The translations under genes were made by a program, and so were the position numbers. Below are positions 20,804 through 28,962 of a stretch of 64,000 bases of DNA, in pieces (the stretch's first letter is position 1; each line of letters opens with the position of its first letter). Under the pieces are notes generated by a model. The model saw only the letters and a program-made list of their open reading frames with translations, did no database searches and was not told where the DNA came from. Source of the stretch: Polymorphobacter_B sp038225475 (GTDB taxonomy: Bacteria; Pseudomonadota; Alphaproteobacteria; Sphingomonadales; Sphingomonadaceae); assembly GCA_038225475.1 (NCBI GenBank), contig JBBRRA010000002.1:186001-250000 (forward strand), written 5' to 3'.

Positions 20804-22242
20804 AGATCGCGTTCGCGCCGCCGGATGACGAGATTGCGGATCTCGCTCATATCCTCCATCGCGAAGCGCACGCCCTCGCGGCCCAGCCCGCTGTCCTTGA
20901 CGCCGCCATAGGGCATGTTGTCGACGCGGTAGCTCGGCACATCGTTGATGACCACGCCGCCGACCTCGAGCCGGTCCCACGCTTTCAACATGTGGAACAG
21001 GTCGCGCGTAAACACCCCCGCCTGCAGCCCGAACTTCGAATCGTTGACCTCGGCGAGCGCGGCGTGGAAGTCGGTGAAGGTCGAGAACATCGCCACCGGC
21101 CCAAACGCTTCCTCGCGGTACAGATCAGTGTGTCGCGGCACGCCTTCGAGCAGCGTCGCGGGCATCATCGCACCGTCGTGTCCGCCGCCGCACAGCAGCG
21201 TCGCGCCCGCGCCGACCGCCGCATCGACCCAGCCCGCCAACCGCTGCGCCTCCGTGGCGTCGATCATCGGCCCGATGAACGTCGCCTCGTCATGCGGATT
21301 GCCCGCGATCAGCTTCGAAGCGCGATCGACCATCTTTGCCCGGAACGCGTCATAGACATCGGCGTGGACGATGATGCGCTGGACGCCGATGCACGACTGC
21401 CCGGACTGGTAGAACGCGCCGAAAATGGTGCGGTCCGCGGCATCGTCGAGATCGGCGTCGCGGTCGATGATCACCGCGGCATTCCCGCCGAGTTCGAGCA
21501 CCACTTTCTTCTTGCCTGCGCGCGCCTTCAGATCCCAGCCGACCGCGGGCGAGCCGGTGAAGCTCAGCAGCTTGAGCCGGTCGTCGGTGGTGAACAGCGC
21601 CGCGCCGTCGCGCGAAGCGGGCAGGATCGAGAATGCCCCCGGCGGCAGGTCGGTTTCGGCGAGCACCTCGCCGATGATGATCGCACCCAGCGGCGTCCGG
21701 CTGGCGGGCTTCATCACGAACGGGCAGCCGACCGCGATTGCCGGAGCGATCTTGTGCGCGGCAAGGTTGAGCGGAAAGTTGAACGGCGAAACAAAGCTGC
21801 ACGCGCCGATCGGCACGCGCTTCCACATCCCCTGATAGCCGCGCGCGCGCGCCGAAATGTCGAGCGGCTGGACTTCGCCGGTAATCCGCACCGACTCCTC
21901 GGCGGCGATGCGGAAGGTGTCGATCAGCCGCCCGACTTCGCCGCGCGAATCGCGGATCGGCTTGCCCGCCTCGACGCACAGCGCATAGGCGAGCTCGTCG
22001 GCGCGTTCGGTAAAGCGCGTCACGCAGTGCGCCAGCACGGCCTGGCGCTCATACGCCGCCATCCGCCGCATCGCGCCTTCGGCGGCGTGCGCGGCAGCGA
22101 TCCCGGCGGCGATCGTCGCGCCGTCGGCCAGCGCGACACGAGTCGCGATTTCGCCGGTGAACTTGTCGGTCACCGCAAGGTCGGTATTCGGCTGCTGCGC
22201 CACATTGGCGAGATACAGCGGATAGACAGGCTTCAGGGTCAT
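20800..22242 (-). CDS. NAD(P)-dependent aldehyde dehydrogenase
   Basis: The 480-aa protein has the classic fold of the aldehyde dehydrogenase superfamily. FVSPFNFPLN is the N-terminal cofactor loop, VLELGGNAAVI carries the general base Glu, and SGQSCIGVQR carries the catalytic Cys. EEAFGPV, PYGGVKDSGLGREG and other late blocks are also present. It oxidises an aldehyde to an acid in the cytoplasm. The substrate is not clear. I chose the ATG at 22242 (MTLKPVYPLYLANV) rather than a longer Arg-rich extension. Downstream of a P450 and an SDR on the same strand, it could complete an alcohol/aldehyde oxidation route, though the genes are spaced and not clearly one operon. Confidence 0.9.
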   Translation of the reverse strand: MTLKPVYPLYLANVAQQPNTDLAVTDKFTGEIATRVALADGATIAAGIAAAHAAEGAMRRMAAYERQAVLAHCVTRFTERADELAYALCVEAGKPIRDSRGEVGRLIDTFRIAAEESVRITGEVQPLDISARARGYQGMWKRVPIGACSFVSPFNFPLNLAAHKIAPAIAVGCPFVMKPASRTPLGAIIIGEVLAETDLPPGAFSILPASRDGAALFTTDDRLKLLSFTGSPAVGWDLKARAGKKKVVLELGGNAAVIIDRDADLDDAADRTIFGAFYQSGQSCIGVQRIIVHADVYDAFRAKMVDRASKLIAGNPHDEATFIGPMIDATEAQRLAGWVDAAVGAGATLLCGGGHDGAMMPATLLEGVPRHTDLYREEAFGPVAMFSTFTDFHAALAEVNDSKFGLQAGVFTRDLFHMLKAWDRLEVGGVVINDVPSYRVDNMPYGGVKDSGLGREGVRFAMEDMSEIRNLVIRRRERDL

Positions 22243-22288
22243 GCGGGCGCTCCTTGGGCGGCGATCTAGCGCACCGCCATGCGACGCG

Positions 22289-22495
22289 TCACTTCGATCT
22301 GTGCAACGCCTCGGGCTTGTGCGCCGCAGTGCCGCCCTTGTCGCTTTTGACGATGTATTCGGGGTTGGCGGGGGACGCTGCAACCTTGTGCTGCTTGATC
22401 TTGGTCGGCGTGGTGATTTTCTTGACGACCTTACCCTTCGAATGGCCGCCGCTGCTGTCCCACTCGACCTTGTCGCCGGGTTTGAATTCGGTCAT
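22289..22495 (-). CDS. Small DUF2945/hypervirulence-associated TUDOR-domain protein
   Basis: The 68-aa protein reads MTEFKPGDKVEWDSSGGHSK, then GKVVKKI, ANPEYIVKSDKGG and AAHKPEALHRS. This is the layout of the DUF2945 (HVA1, TUDOR-like) family: a beta-barrel with a GDKVEW entry strand and a conserved YIVKSDK...HKPEAL end. AAGGAG lies six bases before the ATG. The family function is not established. Members are often stress-associated and sit alone, as here between the aldehyde dehydrogenase and P450 genes. Confidence 0.85.
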   Translation of the reverse strand: MTEFKPGDKVEWDSSGGHSKGKVVKKITTPTKIKQHKVAASPANPEYIVKSDKGGTAAHKPEALHRSK

Positions 22496-22542
22496 CGCGC
22501 GCTCCTTGTCGGGCGCAGAACACCCGGCGTGGCGCGCGGTTC

Positions 22543-23922
22543 CTAGCGCGCCGCGACCAGCATCGGCAGGCCGCCGCGCGGGCGCAGCGTGATGCGGTGT
22601 TCGGGCATGACGATCGTCCCCGGCAGCAGCGTCAGCCGCGCCCGCCGCACGATGCTCGCAAGGCTGACAACCGCCTCCTGCAGCGCAAAGCTCGATCCGA
22701 TGCAAACCCGCGGGCCCGCGCCGAACGGCAGATAGGCAAAGCGGTCGATGGTCTCGCGCGCGCCGGGCAGGAAACGTTCGGGGCGGAATGCCTCGGGGTC
22801 GTCCCACAACTGCTTGTGGCGGTGCAGCACCCACGGCGCATAGACCACCAGCGAACCGGCCGGGATCTTGACGCCGTACAGTTCGTCCGCCTCGATCGCC
22901 ATGCGCTGGATCAACGGCGCGGTCGGGTACAGCCGCAGCGTCTCGTCGATCACCGCGCGCGTCCACGGCAGTTGCGGCAGCTGCGCCGCCGTCAGCGGGC
23001 CGTCGAGCGCGTCGACCTCCGCTTCGATCCGGTCGCGCGCCGCATGGTCCTGCGACAACAGATACAGCGCCCAGCTCAGCGTGTTCGCTGTCGTCTCGGT
23101 GCCGGCCGCAAGAAACGTCAGCACATTGTCGCGGATGACGGCAGCGCTCAGCCCCTCGCCGGTTTCGGGATCGCGCGCCTCGAACAGCAGCGTCAACAGG
23201 TCGCGCGGGGCAGCTGCCGGATCGGCGTCGATCAGCGTGCGCCGGTCGGCGACGACACGGTCGACCAACCCGTCGAACCAACGCTTTACCGGCGCGGCGC
23301 GCAACCGCCCCAGCCGCGGCAGCCACGCGGGCGCCCCGAACAGATCGAGCGGATCGACATTGCCGATCGCCAGAAAATACTCGCGCTGCGCGCGGTGGAC
23401 TTCGCTGCGATTGTCGCCCAGCCCGTCGCTGAAAATCGACCGGTCGAGCGCATCGAGCGTCAACAGCGTCATTTCACGGTCGACCTGCAGCAGCCGCCGC
23501 CGCGGCCCCGGCGCGAGCCAGCGATCGACCGTCGCATCCGCCGCCGCCGCCATCGCGGGCACGAAGCTCGCGACGGTTTTCGGCGTGAACAGTCCGGCGA
23601 GCGCGCGGCGCTGCATCCGCCATGCCGCACCTTCGGCGGTGAACAACCCCTCGCCAAGGCTGGGCTTGAGGACGCGCTGTTGCAGCGCGTCCTTGCCGAA
23701 ATTACCCGACCGCTCGACCATGAACGCGCGGATCGCATCGGGTGCGCTGACGATGGTGATGTGCCCGAGCAGCGATTCGCCGCTCAGCACCCAGTCGGTA
23801 AAATGCCGCCGCGTCCACATCGACAGCGGATCGCTCAGCACGCGCCGCGCACCGACCCATTTCGACAGCGGCGCGGCGAGCGGCACCGGCGCGGGCGGGA
23901 CAAAGGCGGGCATGGCGGTCAT
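22543..23922 (-). CDS. Cytochrome P450
   Basis: The 459-aa protein has the P450 signatures in order: I-helix oxygen-activation segment AAGTETTANTLSW, the K-helix ExxR (ETLRLYP), and the heme-ligand loop FGAGPRVCIG with C407. A substitution of N-terminal membrane anchors is seen: the start is MTAMPAFVPPAPVPLA without a hydrophobic helix, so the protein is probably soluble. The PERFLPGARET region and overall length resemble the CYP102/CYP4-like bacterial clade. Redox partners (ferredoxin, ferredoxin reductase) are not encoded in the window. The neighbouring SDR and aldehyde dehydrogenase suggest lipid, terpene or xenobiotic oxidation, but this is inference. Confidence 0.92.
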   Translation of the reverse strand: MTAMPAFVPPAPVPLAAPLSKWVGARRVLSDPLSMWTRRHFTDWVLSGESLLGHITIVSAPDAIRAFMVERSGNFGKDALQQRVLKPSLGEGLFTAEGAAWRMQRRALAGLFTPKTVASFVPAMAAAADATVDRWLAPGPRRRLLQVDREMTLLTLDALDRSIFSDGLGDNRSEVHRAQREYFLAIGNVDPLDLFGAPAWLPRLGRLRAAPVKRWFDGLVDRVVADRRTLIDADPAAAPRDLLTLLFEARDPETGEGLSAAVIRDNVLTFLAAGTETTANTLSWALYLLSQDHAARDRIEAEVDALDGPLTAAQLPQLPWTRAVIDETLRLYPTAPLIQRMAIEADELYGVKIPAGSLVVYAPWVLHRHKQLWDDPEAFRPERFLPGARETIDRFAYLPFGAGPRVCIGSSFALQEAVVSLASIVRRARLTLLPGTIVMPEHRITLRPRGGLPMLVAAR

Positions 23923-23967
23923 CGCGCCAACATAGGGCGTTGGCCGCGCTGCCGCTACGCTGTGCAG

Positions 23968-24834
23968 CTACTGCGGCGTCAGCAGCATCTCGCGCGGCTT
24001 GAGCACCGCAAGCGCCGGGCTGATCGCCGAGCGGTCGAACGCCGCAAGGATCGCTGCAAAGCGCGCCTCGACAGCAGCGCGGAACTCGACATGCGTGAAC
24101 ACATACAGCTCGTTGGCCAGCACCGCCTCGAGGACGCGCGCAGCGAGCGGGCCCGGCTCGATGCCGCCAAGCACGGCCTCGGTGACAAAGCCCGCATCCT
24201 CGAACGCCTTGTCGACCGGGCCATAGCTCGCCTGACGGTTGCGACTGCTTTCATGGATGCGCGTTTTGACGAAGCCGGGGCACAGGATCGACACGCCGAT
24301 GTTCTTGGGCGCAAGCTGTACCGCCCAGCCTTCGCTCATCGCCACCACTGCGAATTTCGTCGCGCAATAGGGCTCCATGCCCGGCACGCCGAGCATGCCC
24401 GCCATCGATGCGGTATTGACGAAATGGCCGCCCTCGCCGTGTGCGGCGATCAGCGGCTCGAACACTTCCATGCCGTAGACGACGCCCTTTTGGTTGACAT
24501 CGACGACCCAGTCCCAGTCGCGCTCGGGGACTTGTCCGAACATGCCGCCGCTGCCGACGCCGGCGTTGTTGCACACCAGATGCACCTTGCCGAACGCCGC
24601 GATCGTCGCCAGCGCCGCTGCGCGGATCGAATCGCGGCTGACGACGTCGGCGACGACGCTGGCAACCTTGACTTGCTTGGCGGTGAGCGCAGCGGTGGCT
24701 TCGGCCAGCGCCTTGGCGTCGATGTCGGCGAGCATGACGTTCATGCCGGCATGGCCGGCCGCCTCCGCCATCGCCAACCCGATGCCGCTCGCCCCGCCTG
24801 TGATGAATGCCGTCTTGCCGCGCAGATCCTGCAT
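23968..24834 (-). CDS. Short-chain dehydrogenase/reductase
   Basis: The 288-aa protein is a classical SDR. The nucleotide-binding TGGASGIG motif lies near residues 12-19, NNAGVGSGG near 90, and the catalytic YCATK near 155. LADIDAKAL after the second strand suggests an Asp that favours NAD(H). It oxidises or reduces an alcohol/ketone pair in the cytoplasm. The start MQDLRGKTAFIT at 24834 gives the normal SDR N-terminus. It lies upstream of the P450 gene on the same strand with a 45-nt gap, so the two may be co-transcribed. Confidence 0.9.
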   Translation of the reverse strand: MQDLRGKTAFITGGASGIGLAMAEAAGHAGMNVMLADIDAKALAEATAALTAKQVKVASVVADVVSRDSIRAAALATIAAFGKVHLVCNNAGVGSGGMFGQVPERDWDWVVDVNQKGVVYGMEVFEPLIAAHGEGGHFVNTASMAGMLGVPGMEPYCATKFAVVAMSEGWAVQLAPKNIGVSILCPGFVKTRIHESSRNRQASYGPVDKAFEDAGFVTEAVLGGIEPGPLAARVLEAVLANELYVFTHVEFRAAVEARFAAILAAFDRSAISPALAVLKPREMLLTPQ

Positions 24835-24978
24835 GTGCCGTTCCTTCCCCAAATCTGTAGCGGGTGTAGCGCGTCCGCGCGCCCGGTGCAGCCGCGAAAT
24901 TCGCCGCGGCGTTCGGCGTTAGCGGGGCCGCAATCAATCGCTGCGAAGATGCGGTCTCACTCTTGGAAGGATGCTGTC

Positions 24979-26067
24979 ATGGTTGTTTATGCGTACCGAC
25001 GGACGGCGGCACTGATCGCAGCGATGCTGCTCGCCGCTCCGGCTGCTGGCTACACCGCGCCCAAGTTCATCATCGGCGTCTGGTTGCAGCCGTCGTACAA
25101 GCTCGCCGCGTGGGCGGCACGCGGCGTCAACACCGCGGTCGGCTATGAAACGCTCGGCGGCACCGTCAGCAATGTCGACTGGAGCACCGCCGCCACCGCC
25201 GCGGGCCTTGCCTATATCCGCGTGCCCGGGGCGAGCCTGAGCGCCGATGCGCACGATCCGCACCTGCTCGCGTTTCTGCAGCCCGACGAGCCCGAGATCA
25301 ACAATACGCCGTCGGTGACGCTGGCGAGCAATTACGCGGCGTGGAAGCAGGGCGCGCCCGCCGTTCCCGTCATGCTCAATGTCTCGGGCGGCAATGTGCT
25401 GCTCAAATGGACGCCGCAGACGACCTATATCGACTATCTGCACAGCGCGGACTGGGTTTCGAACGACTTTTATCCGATCGCCGGCTGGGGCCGCCCCGAC
25501 TGGCTGCCGTGGGTCGGCACCGCCGTCGACACGTTGCGCGGCTGGTCGAACGGCAAGCCGCAACTGGCCTTCGTCGAGACCACGAGCGACATCTCGCCGA
25601 ACCGGTCGGCAAACAGCGGTATCGTCTCGCCCGCGCAATTCCGGACGATGGCGTGGGATGCGATCATCCACGGCGTGCGCGGCATCGTTTATTTCCCGCA
25701 GGGCTTCAACGGCGGCTTCAAATACGACTCGACGCCGGCCAATATCATCACTGAGATGACCAGCCTGAACAGCCGCCTGACCAGCATCGCGGCAACGCTT
25801 GGCACCGCCGCCAACCCGGCGGCGACCGCAGTCACCGTGACCGCCCCGCTCGAGGCCGGGTGGCGGACGACATCGACCGGGCGGCTGGTGATCGTGCTCA
25901 ATCCGACCGATCAGACGATCAAGGGGGCGACGATCAGCCTTGGACGGACCACGGCTGCGACCGCGACCGTCGCGTGGGAGGGGCGTCGCGCCACGGTCAA
26001 TGCCGGTGTCATCACCGACAGCTTTGCGCCGATGACAGCGCATGTCTATCAAGTGACGCAACGTTGA
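24979..26067 (+). CDS. Secreted protein with glycoside-hydrolase-like TIM-barrel character
   Basis: The 362-aa protein has a signal peptide (RTAALIAAMLLAAPAAGYTA). The body reads like a beta/alpha barrel: FIIGVWLQPSYKLAAWAARG at the start, then FLQPDEPEINN, VPVMLNVSGGN, DWVSNDFYPIAGWG, QLAFVETTSD, and GVRGIVYFPQGF near the barrel end. A beta-rich C-terminal part ends VYQVTQR. The DEPE and E-containing strands could hold acid catalysts, as in glycosidases, but I do not recognise a specific family. GGAAGG-like sequence (TTGGAAGG) lies ahead of the ATG at 24979. An open frame continues far upstream, but it is antisense to the SDR and P450 genes. Confidence 0.75.
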   Translation: MVVYAYRRTAALIAAMLLAAPAAGYTAPKFIIGVWLQPSYKLAAWAARGVNTAVGYETLGGTVSNVDWSTAATAAGLAYIRVPGASLSADAHDPHLLAFLQPDEPEINNTPSVTLASNYAAWKQGAPAVPVMLNVSGGNVLLKWTPQTTYIDYLHSADWVSNDFYPIAGWGRPDWLPWVGTAVDTLRGWSNGKPQLAFVETTSDISPNRSANSGIVSPAQFRTMAWDAIIHGVRGIVYFPQGFNGGFKYDSTPANIITEMTSLNSRLTSIAATLGTAANPAATAVTVTAPLEAGWRTTSTGRLVIVLNPTDQTIKGATISLGRTTAATATVAWEGRRATVNAGVITDSFAPMTAHVYQVTQR

Positions 26068-26082
26068 TGGGAATGTCGCGAA

Positions 26083-26157
<75 letters not shown>

Positions 26158-26175
26158 ACATTCGCGAGACGGCGG

Positions 26176-26204
26176 GCTATGGGGGAGGGTCGGGCACGTG
26201 TCAA
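26176..26204 (-). promoter_or_regulatory. Predicted sigma-70 promoter of tRNA-Thr
   Basis: On the minus strand TTGACA (26204-26199), a 17-nt spacer and CATAGC (26181-26176) precede the tRNA by about 19 nt. The -35 box overlaps the start codon of the 42-aa protein on the opposite strand, so the two genes share bases at their 5' ends. Confidence 0.6.
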
Positions 26205-26332
26205 TGAAGAAGCCGCCCGCCGATCCGAAGCAGGCCCGCCTCGCCGAGGCGCTGCGGGCCAACCTGATCAAACGCAAGGCGCGGATGCGCGAGGAAACCG
26301 CAGGCGACGACCCGCCGGTCGCCAAGCCCTGA
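26204..26332 (+). CDS. 42-aa basic conserved-type small protein
   Basis: The frame from ATG 26204 to TGA encodes a 42-aa basic peptide: MKKPPADPKQARLAEALRAN, then LIKRKARMREETAGDD and a PPVAKP tail. The middle is a predicted amphipathic, Lys/Arg-rich helix. From memory, short proteins of this pattern (charged head, LAxALRANLxxRKA core) are common next to core genes in sphingomonads. The function is unknown. A GTG two codons upstream could also serve as the start. No clear ribosome binding site is visible, which lowers confidence. The gene is divergent from tRNA-Thr and convergent with the peroxidase gene. Confidence 0.6.
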   Translation: MKKPPADPKQARLAEALRANLIKRKARMREETAGDDPPVAKP

Positions 26333-26349
26333 GCATCCGCCCGGTACGT

Positions 26350-26940
26350 CTAGCCCTTGGCGGCGATTGCCTTCTCGATCGCCGCCGTCACTTCGGGCGC
26401 GTTCGGCGTCGTCTTTGATCCGAAATCGGCGATGATCTTGCCGTCGCGGCCGACCAGATATTTGTGGAAGTTCCACGTCGGCACATGCCCCGGGCCCATC
26501 GTCGCTGCCGCCCATGCGAAGAACGGCGTCGCTTTCGACCCCGTCACGACGCTTTTTTCGGACAATGGGAAATTGATCCCGAACTTCGATTCGCAGAACT
26601 TCTTGATCTCGGCGTTGGACTTGTATTCCTGGGCCATGAAGTCGCCCGACGGCACTCCGATGACGGTGAAGCCCTTGTCCTTATACGTCTTTTGCGCGGT
26701 TTCGAGCGCCTCATATTGCGGGGTGAAGCCGCAGAAGCTCGCGGTGTTGACGACCAGCAGCACCTTGCCCTTGTAAGCCGCAAACGGCATCGGCTTGCCG
26801 TCGATCGACGTCATGGTGATGTCGTACGCGGTGTTGACGCCGGCAGGCGCAACGGGCGTCGCGGCGAACACACCGGTGAACGCTGCCGCCCCTGCGGTCA
26901 CGGCGACGGCGGCGGCGATCAGGATCGGGAGTTTGCGCAT
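26350..26940 (-). CDS. Secreted glutathione peroxidase-family thiol peroxidase
   Basis: The 196-aa protein has a signal peptide (LPILIAAAVAVTAGAAAFTG) and a GPx fold. Catalytic C70 lies in VVNTASFCGFTPQY, and WNFHKYLVG supplies the Trp/Asn pair. The usual NQF segment with the catalytic Gln is replaced by VPSGDFMAQEY, so the Gln position holds Asp. The proteobacterial VPSNDFGGQE variant of the family has this too. It probably reduces peroxides in the periplasm, using thioredoxin or another thiol rather than glutathione. It stands alone between a small ORF and the aminopeptidase gene. Confidence 0.9.
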   Translation of the reverse strand: MRKLPILIAAAVAVTAGAAAFTGVFAATPVAPAGVNTAYDITMTSIDGKPMPFAAYKGKVLLVVNTASFCGFTPQYEALETAQKTYKDKGFTVIGVPSGDFMAQEYKSNAEIKKFCESKFGINFPLSEKSVVTGSKATPFFAWAAATMGPGHVPTWNFHKYLVGRDGKIIADFGSKTTPNAPEVTAAIEKAIAAKG

Positions 26941-27072
26941 CGGGCGGCTTCCTTACGTTGGGGACCACTCGGCCCACAGTTACAGCTCGGCATGCACTAT
27001 AACGTAAAATGGCAGATCGGCAGCCCCAATGTCGTCGCAGGCCGGAACGGTATTCGCTTCAGCGCGCGCCGC

Positions 27073-28866
27073 TTACAACGGCTGCGTTACCGCATCGAGC
27101 CAACCGCGCGCGTCTGCATCGAGCAGCGGCCCGACTTCGGCCGCCACACGCGCATGATAGGCATCGACCCAACCGCGTTCGCCCGCGCTGAGCATGCCAA
27201 CCTCGATCAGCGTCCGGTCGATCGGCGCGAGCGTCAGCGTCGCAAAGCCCAGCATCGATTTTTCCGCACCCGCAACTTCGCGCGGTTCGACCAGCACAAG
27301 GTTTTCGATGCGGATGCCGTACGCACCGGTCTTGTAATATCCGGGCTCGTTCGAGACGATCATCCCTGCCGCCAGCGGTTCGTCGCCGCCCGCCTGCCCG
27401 CCCGCCATCGGCGCGATCCGCTGCGGGCCTTCATGGACCGCGAGATAGCTGCCGACGCCGTGTCCGGTGCCGTGCGCATAGTCGAGCCCCGCCGACCACA
27501 GCGGCGCGCGTGCCAGCACATCGAGCTGCGCGCCGCGCGTGCCGACCGGGAACACCGCGCTGGCGAGCGCGATATGCCCCCGCAACACGCGTGTGAACCG
27601 GTCGCGCATTTCGGCGGTCGGCGTGCCGACGCTGAGCGTGCGCGTCACATCGGTGGTGCCGTCCTGATACTGTCCGCCCGAGTCGACGAGGAACAGGCTA
27701 TCGGGCTCGATCCGCCGGTTGGTTTCGGGCGAGACGCGGTAGTGAACCACCGCACCGTTCGGCCCCGCCCCCGAAATCGTATCGAAGCTGAGATCGCGCA
27801 ACTGATTGGTCGCCTCGCGGAACTGCTGCAGGCGCGCCGCCGCGGTAAGCTCGTCGAGGTCGCCTTTCGGTGCCGCGCCCGAAAACCAGTGCAGGAACCG
27901 CGTCAGCGCCGCGCCGTCCCGCAGGTGCGCAGCGCGGGTGCCGGCGATTTCGGTGGCATTCTTGATCGCCTTGGGCAGCACGCACGGATCGCGCGCCTCG
28001 ATGATCTTTGCACCCCCGGTGGTCAGCGCGGCAAAGATCGCGGCCACCGCACTCGCGGGGTCGGCCACCACGGTGCGCCCACCCAAATCCTCGAGCGCCG
28101 CCTCGAACGCCGCCTTGTCGTGCAGCCGGACCGTCTCGCCAAGATGCGTTGCCACTTCGGGTGAAACCTTGCCGGCATCGACGAACAGGTCGGCGCTGGC
28201 ATCGGCGTGCAGCAGCGCAAACGCCAGCGCCACCGGCGTATGCGTCACGTCGCACCCTCGGATATTGAAAGCCCACGCAATCGAATCGAGCGCCGACACC
28301 ACGACGGCATCGGCGTGGCGCGCATCGAGCCAGCTTGCGACCTTGGCGCGCTTCGACGCCGAACTTTCGCCCGCCAGCGCATCGGCGTGGACATCGAGCG
28401 CCGCCGCCGACGGGGCCGGGCGATCGGTCCAGACGCTGTCGATGGGATTGGCCGCGACAGCGACCAGCTTGGCGCCGTGTTCGGCAAGCGCGGCTTCGGT
28501 CGCCGCGACCCAGCCGCGCGTGTGCAGCCACGGGTCATAGCCGATCCGGTCACCAGCGCGGACGTTCGCGGCGAGCCAGTCGGTGGTCGGCGTGGCGGGC
28601 ACGGCGATATAGTCGTACAGCGCGCTTTCGACCTGCTCGCGAACCTGCAGCGTATAGCGCCCATCGGTGAACATCGCGGCCTTGTCGGCGAGCACCACCG
28701 CGGCTCCGGCCGAGCCGCAGAACCCCGTCAGCCACGCCAGCCGCTGCGCATAGCCGCCGACATATTCGCTCATATGCTCGTCGGTGAGCGGCACGACGAA
28801 GCCCGTCAGCCGGTCGGTGTCGAGTTGCGCGCGCAGCGCGGCGAGGCGGTCGGAATGAGTGGACAT
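27073..28866 (-). CDS. Xaa-Pro aminopeptidase (M24B family)
   Basis: The 597-aa protein is the long, three-domain form of aminopeptidase P. Two creatinase-like N-terminal domains (from MSTHSDRLAALRAQLDTDRL) precede the pita-bread catalytic domain. Metal-ligand blocks are LVDSGGQYQDGTTDVTRT (two Asp), GTGHGVGSYLAVHEGP (His), and VSNEPGYYKTGAYGIRIEN (Glu), the last followed by a second Glu. It removes N-terminal residues that precede proline, in the cytoplasm. The start at 28866 fits the family. An open frame upstream would run across the hcp region on the other strand. It is divergent from hcp with a 96-nt spacer. Confidence 0.93.
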   Translation of the reverse strand: MSTHSDRLAALRAQLDTDRLTGFVVPLTDEHMSEYVGGYAQRLAWLTGFCGSAGAAVVLADKAAMFTDGRYTLQVREQVESALYDYIAVPATPTTDWLAANVRAGDRIGYDPWLHTRGWVAATEAALAEHGAKLVAVAANPIDSVWTDRPAPSAAALDVHADALAGESSASKRAKVASWLDARHADAVVVSALDSIAWAFNIRGCDVTHTPVALAFALLHADASADLFVDAGKVSPEVATHLGETVRLHDKAAFEAALEDLGGRTVVADPASAVAAIFAALTTGGAKIIEARDPCVLPKAIKNATEIAGTRAAHLRDGAALTRFLHWFSGAAPKGDLDELTAAARLQQFREATNQLRDLSFDTISGAGPNGAVVHYRVSPETNRRIEPDSLFLVDSGGQYQDGTTDVTRTLSVGTPTAEMRDRFTRVLRGHIALASAVFPVGTRGAQLDVLARAPLWSAGLDYAHGTGHGVGSYLAVHEGPQRIAPMAGGQAGGDEPLAAGMIVSNEPGYYKTGAYGIRIENLVLVEPREVAGAEKSMLGFATLTLAPIDRTLIEVGMLSAGERGWVDAYHARVAAEVGPLLDADARGWLDAVTQPL

Positions 28867-28926
28867 AGCCCAAGTGTAAGCGCGCCGCAGCGCTTGAGCC
28901 AGCCGCCTTGTGCACGGCACTGGGTT

Positions 28927-28961
28927 GCGCGACACTGTGCACGCACCACGGAGTGTCGCGC
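28927..28961 (+). promoter_or_regulatory. Perfect 10-bp inverted repeat covering the hcp ribosome binding site
   Basis: GCGCGACACT (28927-28936) and AGTGTCGCGC (28952-28961) are perfect reverse complements around a 15-nt loop. They end one base before the hcp ATG. The only plausible Shine-Dalgarno (GGAG at 28950-28953) is partly inside the right arm. In RNA the stem would block translation start. As DNA it could be an operator. A GTGCAC palindrome also occurs in the loop. Confidence 0.55.
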
Positions 28962-28962
28962 C

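Noticed and set aside
22597..24978. N-terminal extension of the frame that contains the secreted protein
   Set aside because: The frame upstream of 24979 is antisense to the P450 and SDR genes. The real protein begins with its signal peptide at 24979.
28207..28962. Upstream extension of the hcp frame
   Set aside because: It is antisense to the aminopeptidase gene. The Hcp family N-terminus begins at 28963.
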